From: Comamonadaceae bacterium CG_4_10_14_3_um_filter_60_75
Lineage (GTDB): Bacteria > Pseudomonadota > Gammaproteobacteria > Burkholderiales > Burkholderiaceae_C
Reading direction: 5' to 3'
Assembly (NCBI GenBank): GCA_002784245.1
Contig: PFKL01000135.1
Coordinates: 1 to 12,896 of the forward strand
Length of the DNA stretch: 12,896 nt
The notes under the pieces are model-generated. The model saw nothing but the letters and a program-made list of their open reading frames with translations. It was not told the origin of the DNA and did no database searches. The position numbers and the translations under genes were made by a program. Shown here piece by piece: positions 7,311 to 12,896 of this stretch; the first letter of the stretch is position 1, and every line of letters begins with the position of its first letter.

Positions 7311-7616
7311 TTACCAGCTAGCCTTGACAATGCCGGGGATCTCGCCAGCAAATGCCATTTCACGAATCTTTGCGCGCGCCAAGCCAAACTGCGCAAAAGT
7401 GCCACGTGGGCGTCCGGTGATCGCACAGCGATTACGCTGACGCGTCGGGTTCGCGTTACGAGGCAGCATCTGCAAACTCTGACGGGCAGCAGCACGCTCT
7501 TCATCAGAGCGCTTGGCGTCATTGGAAATCGCCTTCAATTCCGCATGTTTCTTTGCGTACTTGGCAACCAGTTTGTCTCTTTTGAGCTCGCGCTCGATTA
7601 AAGCCATCTTAGCCAC
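7311..7616 (-). CDS. rpsN: 30S ribosomal protein S14, zinc-free type (GTG start)
   Basis: S14 is in the 30S head near the decoding site. The product is 101 residues, the length of the long zinc-free (C-) form, and lacks the CxxC pairs of the short zinc form. The C-terminal signature is RCAITGRPRGTFAQFGLAR at about residues 63-81, ending KASW. I chose the GTG at 7616 because it restores the family start MAK and GAGG lies six bases upstream. An ATG three codons further in is the alternative. The ribosome site overlaps the rplE stop (TGAGG), so the two genes are probably translationally coupled. Confidence 0.97.
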   Translation of the reverse strand: MAKMALIERELKRDKLVAKYAKKHAELKAISNDAKRSDEERAAARQSLQMLPRNANPTRQRNRCAITGRPRGTFAQFGLARAKIREMAFAGEIPGIVKASW

Positions 7617-7624
7617 AGATCACC

Positions 7625-8164
7625 TCAGTTCTTGAAGGGGAAACGAAAACCAGCGAGCAGCGCCTTGCACTCGTCGTCGGTCTTCGCCGTTGTCGTGATG
7701 CTGATATTGAGACCGCGCAAGGCGTCGACCTTGTCGTACTCAATCTCAGGAAAAATAATTTGTTCCTTGACGCCAATGTTGTAGTTGCCACGGCCATCAA
7801 ACGAACGCCCGGATATCCCGCGGAAGTCGCGCACACGCGGCAGAGCGACGGTGACAAAACGGTCAAGGAATTCGTACATATGGGCACCGCGCAAGGTCAC
7901 CATGCAGCCAATCGCCTGGTTTTCACGAATCTTGAACCCGGCAATCGCCTTCTTGGACATTGTGACGACAGGTTTTTGGCCAGCAATCTTGCCTAAATCA
8001 TCAACTGCGTGGTCCATGACTTTCTTGTCAGCAACCGCTTCACTCACACCCATATTGAGGGTGATTTTTGTCAGACGAGGGACTTCCATCGGCGATTTGT
8101 AACCAAATTTGGCCATGAGTTCGGGAGCCAATTTTTCCCGGAAAATTTGTTGCAAACGAGCCAT
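7625..8164 (-). CDS. rplE: 50S ribosomal protein L5
   Basis: L5 binds 5S rRNA and the P-site tRNA in the central protuberance. From MARLQQIFREKLAPEL the product is 179 residues, the usual Burkholderiales length. It has the signature RLTKITLNMGVSEAVADKKV at about residues 31-50, TLRGAHMYEFLDRFV in the middle, and FPEIEYDKVDALRGLNI followed by TTTAKTDDE near the end. An ATG two codons upstream (8170) forms an ATGA overlap with the rplX stop. I prefer 8164 because AAGGTGG is seven bases away and relatives begin MAR, but both are possible. Confidence 0.97.
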   Translation of the reverse strand: MARLQQIFREKLAPELMAKFGYKSPMEVPRLTKITLNMGVSEAVADKKVMDHAVDDLGKIAGQKPVVTMSKKAIAGFKIRENQAIGCMVTLRGAHMYEFLDRFVTVALPRVRDFRGISGRSFDGRGNYNIGVKEQIIFPEIEYDKVDALRGLNISITTTAKTDDECKALLAGFRFPFKN

Positions 8165-8166
8165 GT

Positions 8167-8487
8167 TCATGCCACCTTGATTTCTTCGCCGCTGGACTTG
8201 TAAACGCGAACGCGTTTGCCATCTGCCTGCAACTTGATACCCACCCGATCCGCCTTGCCGGTTGCCACATTGAAGATGGCGACATTGGACTGGTGAATCG
8301 GCATGGTTTTTTCAACGATGCCGCCAGCCTCGCCCTTCATCGGGTTGGGCTTGGCATGCTTCTTGACCATGTTGACACCCTCTACCACGAGGTGGGAGTC
8401 GTCTTTACGCAGCGTCACCTTGCCGCGTTTGCCTTTGTCGCGCCCTGCGAGCACGATGACATCGTCGCCTTTGCGAATTTTATTCAT
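8167..8487 (-). CDS. rplX: 50S ribosomal protein L24
   Basis: L24 is one of the two proteins that initiate 50S assembly and lies by the tunnel exit. The 106-residue product opens with a KOW motif (residues about 3-30, KIRKGDDVIVLAGRDKGKRG), followed by VEGVNMVKKHAKPNP at about 35-49 and EKTMPIHQSNVAIFN at about 59-73. It ends with a basic strand region and EEIKVA. An AGGA ribosome site precedes the ATG, and the rplN stop is 10 bases upstream. The end almost abuts rplE, suggesting coupled translation. Confidence 0.98.
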   Translation of the reverse strand: MNKIRKGDDVIVLAGRDKGKRGKVTLRKDDSHLVVEGVNMVKKHAKPNPMKGEAGGIVEKTMPIHQSNVAIFNVATGKADRVGIKLQADGKRVRVYKSSGEEIKVA

Positions 8488-8497
8488 GGTGATGTCC

Positions 8498-8866
8498 TTA
8501 CAAAACTTCAGGTGCCAGCGACACGATCTTCATGAACTTCTCGGTGCGCAATTCACGCGTCACCGGGCCAAAGATTCGGGTGCCGATCGGCTCCAACTTG
8601 GCATTGAGCAAAACTGCTGCATTGCCGTCAAATTTCACCAGTGAGCCGTCATTGCGGCGAATACCCTTGGCCGTACGAACGACCACAGCGCTGTACACGT
8701 CGCCTTTTTTGACACGACCACGCGGCGCTGCTTCCTTGATGCTCACTTTGATAATGTCGCCCACGCTGGCGTAGCGACGCTTTGACCCGCCGAGCACCTT
8801 GATGCACAGAACGGACTTCGCACCGGTGTTATCGGCGACTTCGAGTCGAGATTCGGTTTGGATCAT
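8498..8866 (-). CDS. rplN: 50S ribosomal protein L14
   Basis: L14 lies on the subunit interface of the 50S and forms bridges to 16S rRNA. The ATG at 8866 gives 122 residues starting MIQTESRLEVADNTGAK, which is the standard length and start. The frame stays open further upstream toward glpD, but those codons do not resemble L14. The signature region is KRRYASVGDIIKVSIKEAAP at about residues 36-55, and the end is RTEKFMKIVSLAPEVL. A GGGAAA ribosome site lies upstream. This is the first gene of the spc cluster. In many bacteria rpsQ would be next upstream; here glpD is. Confidence 0.98.
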   Translation of the reverse strand: MIQTESRLEVADNTGAKSVLCIKVLGGSKRRYASVGDIIKVSIKEAAPRGRVKKGDVYSAVVVRTAKGIRRNDGSLVKFDGNAAVLLNAKLEPIGTRIFGPVTRELRTEKFMKIVSLAPEVL

Positions 8867-8995
8867 TTTTAAATTTCCCAACTTGCACCAGAACTTGACA
8901 TTCTGGTCAGTCTTGGGCCCGTAGCACCCGGCGCAAACCACTCGCACCGTTAACTTTTGGGCAGACACTTCACACTCTTTCGAGCGAAGCCTCGT
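8867..8995 (-). promoter_or_regulatory. Leader of the rplN transcript, with hairpin at 8887-8907
   Basis: A start near 8990 would give an untranslated leader of about 124 bases. Twenty bases before the rplN ATG there is a perfect 7-bp inverted repeat (ACCAGAA / TTCTGGT, 8887-8907) with a seven-base loop, immediately upstream of the ribosome site GGGAAA. Its place suggests a role in translation control or mRNA stability, but no ribosomal protein target motif was recognised. The rest of the leader shows nothing else I can name. Confidence 0.4.
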
Positions 8996-9024
8996 ATTAT
9001 GCCCTGAAATCGAGAGCTTTGCAA
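8996..9024 (-). promoter_or_regulatory. Sigma-70 promoter for the spc-alpha cluster
   Basis: The minus strand carries TTGCAA (9024-9019) and CATAAT (9001-8996) separated by exactly 17 bases. Each hexamer differs from consensus at few positions, and the start would be near 8990. It begins just nine bases after the glpD stop and is the only good promoter I found upstream of rplN. It probably drives transcription of all 18 ribosomal-cluster genes, with read-through from glpD possible as well. Confidence 0.7.
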
Positions 9025-9038
9025 ATATTTTTTCAGGG
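9002..9038. repeat. 8-bp inverted repeat around the rplN promoter
   Basis: CCCTGAAA (minus strand 9038-9031) pairs perfectly with TTTCAGGG (9009-9002), with 21 bases between. The first arm includes the glpD stop codon. The -35 hexamer lies in the interval, and the second arm is the promoter spacer directly next to the -10 hexamer. No T-run follows, so as an RNA hairpin it is a poor terminator. It may be an operator, an mRNA 3'-end structure for glpD, or chance. Confidence 0.4.
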
Positions 9039-10640
9039 TTGGAGTAAATAGTTACTCGCCAGCGCGGCAAAGCCCTCGACATCAGGCGCCGCCGCCCCCT
9101 CGCTCTTCATGATGTCGGCCACAGTTCCCGCTAAATCAATGGCCATGCGCGCATCGAGAAACAGCAGGCGCGAACGCCTGGCCAAAACGTCTTCAACCCT
9201 GAGTGCGTATTCATGATGAACAGCAAAACGGACCATCGCGCCGGTCAACCCGGCACACAGCACATCGTCTGCGCCCGACAGTTGGCGCACAAAACCCTGT
9301 TCATTACCGTAAGAGTGCCAACCCGGCGCCTCAGAGATGGGGCGAATTGGCCTTTCGACACCATCAGCGCCGACCAGCAACAGCCTTTGCGTCTGACCTT
9401 TGGCGGTTGCCTCAACTAATCCCGCCTCGGCACACTTGTCGAGCACATCCTCTGCCATAGCGCGATAGGTTGTCCATTTGCCGCCCGTGACCGTCACCAA
9501 GCCGCTGCGACTGACCAAAATGGTGTGCTCTCGACTCAAGGTCTTGGTGTTATTGCCCTCATCCTGGGGCGGTTTCACCAAAGGCCTCAAACCGACCCAA
9601 AGGCTCTTGACGTCTGACCGCTTCGGCGGGCGTCGCAGGTAGCGCCCGGACTCGTGCAAGATGAATTCGATTTCTTCATCAAATGCCGTAGGTTCAAGGT
9701 CCAGGTCATGGCGTGGTGTATCGGTGGTACCCAATATCACTTTGCCCAGCCAAGGCACCGCGAAAAGCACCCGGCCATCCGATGTCTTGGGCACCATCAG
9801 CGCGGCGTCAGCGTCAAGAAATTCCCTGTCAACCACCATGTGCACACCCTGACTGGGTGCGACCATCACCTGCGTTGTCTGGCCATTTTTTGCCGGTACC
9901 GAGAGTCCGTCTTTCTGCCGCAACTCGTCAACCCAAACACCTGTGGCATTGACGACACAACGGCTATGAATATGAAATTCGCCATCGTTAATCTGGTCTT
10001 GGCACACCAGACCCGCAACAGCGCCGTCCTTGTAGAGGAGCTCTGTCGCTCGACAATAATTTACCAGCAGCGCGCCGCGGGCCGCGGCCGTACGCGCCAA
10101 GGCAATCGCCAAGCGCGCATCATTAAATTGCCCGTCCCAGTATTTGACGCCGCCTTTAAGCCCTGATTCGCGCAGGGTCGGCAAATTCTCCAGGGTTTGC
10201 CTGCGATCAAGAAACTCTGTCGCCCCCAAACCCGCCTGCCCGGCCAGGACGTCATACATTTTTAACCCAACACCGTAAAAAGGCGCTTCCCACCAATGGT
10301 AAGCAGGCACCACAAACGGCAGCGGCTGCGCCAGATATGGCGCGTTGTGCAATAAAAGCGTACGCTCGTGCAAGGCCTCCCGAACAAGCGAAATGTTGCC
10401 CTGCGCCAAATAGCGCACACCACCGTGAACCAGCTTGGTTGAACGCGACGAAGTCCCTTTAGCAAAGTCATGGGAATCCACCAAAACCACCCGCAAGCCC
10501 CGCACGGCAGCATCCAGCGCCAAGCCAAGCCCTGTTGCACCACCGCCGACGATGGCCATGTCGTATTCAACTGGCGCGCGCAAACGCGCAAGCAAATTTG
10601 CACGTTGGGTCAACAAAGGAGTTGTGTCGTAGCTATTCAT
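9033..10640 (-). CDS. glpD: Aerobic glycerol-3-phosphate dehydrogenase (FAD)
   Basis: GlpD is a membrane-associated flavoprotein that oxidises sn-glycerol 3-phosphate to dihydroxyacetone phosphate and passes electrons to quinone. The 535-residue product fits the family. The FAD-binding Rossmann motif GGGATG is at residues 32-37. The family signature KGTSSRSTKLVHGGVRYL is at 61-78, TTDTPRHD at about 305-312, and TVTGGKWTTYR at 383-393. The remainder (about 400-535) is the C-terminal GlpD domain with GLTGAMVRFAVHHEYALRVED. The start ATG has no convincing Shine-Dalgarno. The gene follows the binding-protein gene across a terminator, and the glycerol transporter context supports a role in glycerol catabolism. 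Confidence 0.95.
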   Translation of the reverse strand: MNSYDTTPLLTQRANLLARLRAPVEYDMAIVGGGATGLGLALDAAVRGLRVVLVDSHDFAKGTSSRSTKLVHGGVRYLAQGNISLVREALHERTLLLHNAPYLAQPLPFVVPAYHWWEAPFYGVGLKMYDVLAGQAGLGATEFLDRRQTLENLPTLRESGLKGGVKYWDGQFNDARLAIALARTAAARGALLVNYCRATELLYKDGAVAGLVCQDQINDGEFHIHSRCVVNATGVWVDELRQKDGLSVPAKNGQTTQVMVAPSQGVHMVVDREFLDADAALMVPKTSDGRVLFAVPWLGKVILGTTDTPRHDLDLEPTAFDEEIEFILHESGRYLRRPPKRSDVKSLWVGLRPLVKPPQDEGNNTKTLSREHTILVSRSGLVTVTGGKWTTYRAMAEDVLDKCAEAGLVEATAKGQTQRLLLVGADGVERPIRPISEAPGWHSYGNEQGFVRQLSGADDVLCAGLTGAMVRFAVHHEYALRVEDVLARRSRLLFLDARMAIDLAGTVADIMKSEGAAAPDVEGFAALASNYLLQP

Positions 10641-10692
10641 GCGTGTTTGATTCTGATTAAAGGCAACTCTTCAGAAATCCTGCTGCTATTAC

Positions 10693-10706
10693 TTGTTATT
10701 GAACAA
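10693..10706. promoter_or_regulatory. Possible GlpR-like operator upstream of glpD
   Basis: A perfect 5-bp inverted repeat, TTGTT-ATTG-AACAA, lies 53 bases before the glpD ATG and touches the foot of the terminator. On the minus strand TGTTCAATAACAAGTA matches 12 of 16 positions of TGTTCGATAACGAACA, which is how I recall E. coli GlpR operators. A weak promoter (TTGTCA, 16 bases, AATAAC) would overlap it. The assignment rests on memory of the consensus and on context. Confidence 0.35.
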
Positions 10707-10743
10707 AATGACCGTGTGACAAGTCTGCTCACACGGTCATTTT
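10705..10743 (-). terminator. Strong hairpin terminator after the binding-protein gene
   Basis: A perfect 14-bp inverted repeat (AAAATGACCGTGTG / CACACGGTCATTTT) has an 11-base loop. On the minus strand it ends in TTTTGTTC, and on the plus strand in seven T residues, so it could stop transcription both ways. It lies 30 bases after the binding-protein stop codon and before glpD. It probably lowers or separates glpD expression from the transporter operon. Confidence 0.85.
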
Positions 10744-10773
10744 TTTACAAAGTCATCAATCTAAAAGCGTCGA

Positions 10774-12507
10774 TTAACGCACCTTGCCGTTCTTCCAGGC
10801 GGTCAACAGCGTGTCATAAGCAATGGTTTCACCCTTTGGCTTTTCATTAGCCAATTTTTTCCAGGGCGCGCCGGTATCACTCAAGTACTTGGCAGGATCA
10901 CCTTTGGGATTGAGCTTGGGCGGGCAATTAGCCATACCTGCACGTTCAAGGCGCGCCATCACCTGATCCATTTCGTCGGCCAGGTTGTCCATGGCCTGTT
11001 GTGGCGTTTTCTCACCTGTTACCGCCACCGCCACGTTCTTCCACCAGAGCTGCGCGAGCTTCGGATAGTCGGGCACATTGGTGCCGGTCGGCGTCCACGC
11101 AACACGTGCCGGGCTGCGATAGAACTCCACCAGGCCACCCAACTTCGGAGCCATATCGGTCATGGCCTTGCTCTGAATGTCCGACTCGCGAATAGGTGTC
11201 AGGCCAACAATGGTTTTCTTCAACGACACCGTCTTGGCCGTCACAAACTGCGCATACAGCCAGGCGGCTGCGGTCTTATTGGCATCATGGCCTTTGAAGA
11301 AAGTCCAGGAGCCTACGTCTTGGTAGCCGTTTTGCATGCCTTGTTTCCAATACGGGCCATTGGGACCGGGTGCCATGCGCCATTTGGGCGTGCCATCGGC
11401 ATTCACCACCGGCAGCCCAGGCTTCACCATATCAGCCGTGAAAGCGGTGTACCAGAAAATTTGCTGCGCAATTTGACCCTGGGCTGGCACGGGGCCGGCC
11501 TCGCCAAACGTCATGCCGCTCGCCTCTTTGGGCGCGTACTTTTTCATCCAGTCCACATATTTGGTCAATGCATAGACCGCCGCTGGTGAGTTGGTAGCCC
11601 CACCGCGAGAGACCGAGGCACCTACCGGCGTGCACTTGTCAGCACCCACCCGGATACCCCACTCATCAACCGGCATGCCGTTGGGAATACCCTTGTCAGC
11701 TGTGCCCGCCATGGACAGCCAGGCATCGGTAAAGCGCCAACCCAGCGAAGGGTCTTTTTTGCCGTAATCCATGTGACCATAAATCGGCTTGCCATCAATG
11801 GTTTTGACATCTTCGCTGAAGAACGCTGCAATGTCTTCATAAGCGCTCCAATTCAATGGAACCCCCAGGTCGTAACCATATTTAGCTTTGAACTTGTCTT
11901 GCAAATCTTTACGTGCAAACAAATCCGCCCTGAACCAGTACAGGTTGGCAAACTGCTGATCCGGCAATTGATAGAGCTTTTTGTCCGGTGCCGTGGTGAA
12001 GCTGGTACCAATAAAGTCTTTCAAATCCAGTCCTGGATTGGTGTATTCCTTGCCAGCACCGGCCATGTAGTCAGTCAGATTCATGATCTTGCCGTAGCGG
12101 TAGTGGGTGCCAATCAAGTCCGAGTCACTGATCCAGCCGTCATAAATCGACTTGCCCGACTGCATCGAAGTTTGCAGTTTTTCAACCACGTCGCCCTCTT
12201 GGATCAAGTCGTGCTTGACGGTGATCCCTGTGATTTCGGTGAACGCTTTGGCCAGCGTTTTGGATTCGTATTCGTGGGTAGTGATGGTCTCTGACACCAC
12301 CGAAATTTCGTTCACACCTTTGGCTTTGAGCTTTTTGGCGGCATCAATGAACCATTTCATCTCAGCGGCCTGCTTGTCCTTGGACAAGGTAGACGGCTGG
12401 AACTCACTGTCAATCCACTTCTTGGCTGCCGCCTCGTCGGCCCAACCCAGACTGGACATCGCGCTGCAGGCGAGAGCCACTGCCAAGGCGCTATATCGCA
12501 ACTTCAT
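10774..12507 (-). CDS. Periplasmic glycerol ABC transporter binding protein, GlpV-like
   Basis: This looks like the extracellular solute-binding protein of a carbohydrate-type ABC importer, probably for glycerol, like GlpV of Rhizobium leguminosarum. I chose the ATG at 12507 (577 residues) because GAGGAG lies seven bases upstream; the frame's TTG at 12513 would cover that spacing. A signal peptide is clear: basic MKLR, hydrophobic stretch 7-20, likely cleavage after A23 (GWA/DE). The mature protein is longer than the usual 400-450 residues of such proteins, and has SYNGxx-like binding-fold features, including FANLYWFRADLFARKDL (187-203) and GSWTFFKGHDANK (399-411). The specificity is inferred from neighbours glpD and DUF2160. 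The sequence alone shows only the importer class. Confidence 0.85.
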   Translation of the reverse strand: MKLRYSALAVALACSAMSSLGWADEAAAKKWIDSEFQPSTLSKDKQAAEMKWFIDAAKKLKAKGVNEISVVSETITTHEYESKTLAKAFTEITGITVKHDLIQEGDVVEKLQTSMQSGKSIYDGWISDSDLIGTHYRYGKIMNLTDYMAGAGKEYTNPGLDLKDFIGTSFTTAPDKKLYQLPDQQFANLYWFRADLFARKDLQDKFKAKYGYDLGVPLNWSAYEDIAAFFSEDVKTIDGKPIYGHMDYGKKDPSLGWRFTDAWLSMAGTADKGIPNGMPVDEWGIRVGADKCTPVGASVSRGGATNSPAAVYALTKYVDWMKKYAPKEASGMTFGEAGPVPAQGQIAQQIFWYTAFTADMVKPGLPVVNADGTPKWRMAPGPNGPYWKQGMQNGYQDVGSWTFFKGHDANKTAAAWLYAQFVTAKTVSLKKTIVGLTPIRESDIQSKAMTDMAPKLGGLVEFYRSPARVAWTPTGTNVPDYPKLAQLWWKNVAVAVTGEKTPQQAMDNLADEMDQVMARLERAGMANCPPKLNPKGDPAKYLSDTGAPWKKLANEKPKGETIAYDTLLTAWKNGKVR

Positions 12508-12532
12508 AATCAATCTCCTCAGATGTGTATGA

Positions 12533-12565
12533 CCCCTGATTCAAAGGCTGCTTCGGCTCCAGGGG
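12533..12565 (-). repeat. Inverted repeat between DUF2160 gene and binding-protein gene
   Basis: CCCCTG and CAGGGG form a perfect 6-bp inverted repeat with a 21-base interval, in the 88-base gap upstream of the binding-protein gene. It ends about 25 bases before the ATG. There is no T-run after it. Hairpins at this place in ABC operons can protect the downstream, highly expressed binding-protein message, but the stem is short and this could be chance. Confidence 0.3.
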
Positions 12566-12595
12566 ACAACAAGCCGATCCTTATTTCTTCAACCA

Positions 12596-12896
12596 CTAAG
12601 CTTTGCGCATGATCACCGCCAACGCGAGCATGGAAAGTACAAAACTGATCCAAATGGATGGCTCTGCGTCCAGGCTGAACCAGACCATCAACCGACCGCT
12701 AAGCCCGACAAACGCCAAGTTGATATAGGCAGCAGACAGCAGCCCGATGAAAAGCCGATCGCCCCGCGTGGTGGCCATCGGCAAAAATCCACGCCGCAGG
12801 GTCGTGGGAGACTTGACCTCCCACAGCGTCATGCCACACAGCATAAGGGCAATGCAGCTAAAAAACACGGCAACCGGTGTCGTCCACGCCATCCAT
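12596..12896 (-). CDS. DUF2160 small membrane protein, probably cut at the window edge
   Basis: This resembles the DUF2160 family of small inner-membrane proteins, encoded beside glycerol ABC transporter genes. From the ATG at 12892 there are 98 residues, with three hydrophobic segments at about 4-24, 46-72 and 79-95, and a conserved TTRGDRLFIGLL stretch at 41-52. The codon before that ATG is TGG in frame, and family members as I recall them begin MxWMAW, so the true start is probably just outside the window. The gene precedes the binding-protein gene by 88 bases, as in rhizobial glp operons. Its function is unknown; it may be an accessory of the transporter. Confidence 0.75.
   Translation of the reverse strand, partial: WMAWTTPVAVFFSCIALMLCGMTLWEVKSPTTLRRGFLPMATTRGDRLFIGLLSAAYINLAFVGLSGRLMVWFSLDAEPSIWISFVLSMLALAVIMRKA

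Noticed and set aside
8199..8214. AAACGCG-TT-CGCGTTT type palindrome near the end of rplX
   Set aside because: It lies inside coding sequence for RVRVY, the loop is too tight for a good hairpin, and no function is indicated. It could not be linked to the S8 repressor site.
8867..9082. N-terminal extension of rplN by 72 residues
   Set aside because: The extension overlaps the glpD end and the promoter, and does not resemble L14. MIQTESRLEV is the family start.
9654..10166. 170-residue plus-strand open frame inside glpD
   Set aside because: It is antisense to a well-supported glpD and shows no recognisable motif, so it is a shadow of the coding strand.
11773..12294. 173-residue plus-strand open frame (and a 196-residue one at 10999-11589)
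   Set aside because: Both lie wholly inside the binding-protein gene in antisense. Neither translation resembles any known protein family.
1..12896. CRISPR arrays, insertion sequences, tRNA or rRNA genes, phage or defence genes
   Set aside because: None was seen. There are no spaced direct repeats, transposase-like frames, or tRNA cloverleaf patterns in the short gaps between genes.

Overview
The window looks like the chromosome of a betaproteobacterium of the order Burkholderiales, probably near Comamonadaceae (Rhodoferax/Polaromonas-like). The reasons are the character of the ribosomal proteins, infA sitting between secY and rpmJ, and zinc-free S14 and S4 beside a zinc-type L36. The genus cannot be fixed without a search. 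All 21 recognised genes lie on the minus strand, so transcription runs from high to low coordinates. All of the larger plus-strand reading frames I checked overlap real genes and look like shadows.

Positions 7-8866 hold 18 genes of a fused spc-alpha ribosomal cluster. In transcription order they are rplN, rplX, rplE, rpsN, rpsH, rplF, rplR, rpsE, rpmD, rplO, secY, infA, rpmJ, rpsM, rpsK, rpsD, rpoA and rplQ. They encode large- and small-subunit proteins, the SecY translocon channel, initiation factor IF-1 and the RNA polymerase alpha subunit. Most gaps are 2-33 bases. The wider ones, rpsK-rpsD, rpsD-rpoA and rpoA-rplQ, lie at the alpha end, and the first two contain inverted repeats. Three genes (rpsN, secY, rpsD) start with GTG.

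The S10 operon, which in many bacteria lies immediately upstream of rplN, is absent. In its place is a glycerol-use block: glpD (aerobic glycerol-3-phosphate dehydrogenase, 9033-10640), a periplasmic solute-binding protein resembling the GlpV component of rhizobial glycerol ABC transporters (10774-12507), and a DUF2160 small membrane protein cut by the window edge (12596-12896). The order matches the glycerol-transport operon layout known from Rhizobium, so the permease and ATPase genes probably lie beyond position 12896. In this model the transporter imports glycerol, an off-window kinase phosphorylates it, and GlpD oxidises the product into glycolysis and the respiratory chain.

The control signals seen are a good sigma-70 promoter (TTGCAA, 17 bases, CATAAT) just after the glpD stop, which should drive the spc-alpha cluster; a strong hairpin terminator between the binding-protein gene and glpD; and a short palindrome before glpD resembling a GlpR operator. 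I found no new defence, mobile or CRISPR system. The gene content is ordinary. The points worth a second look are the glycerol/ribosomal junction and the intercistronic hairpins.
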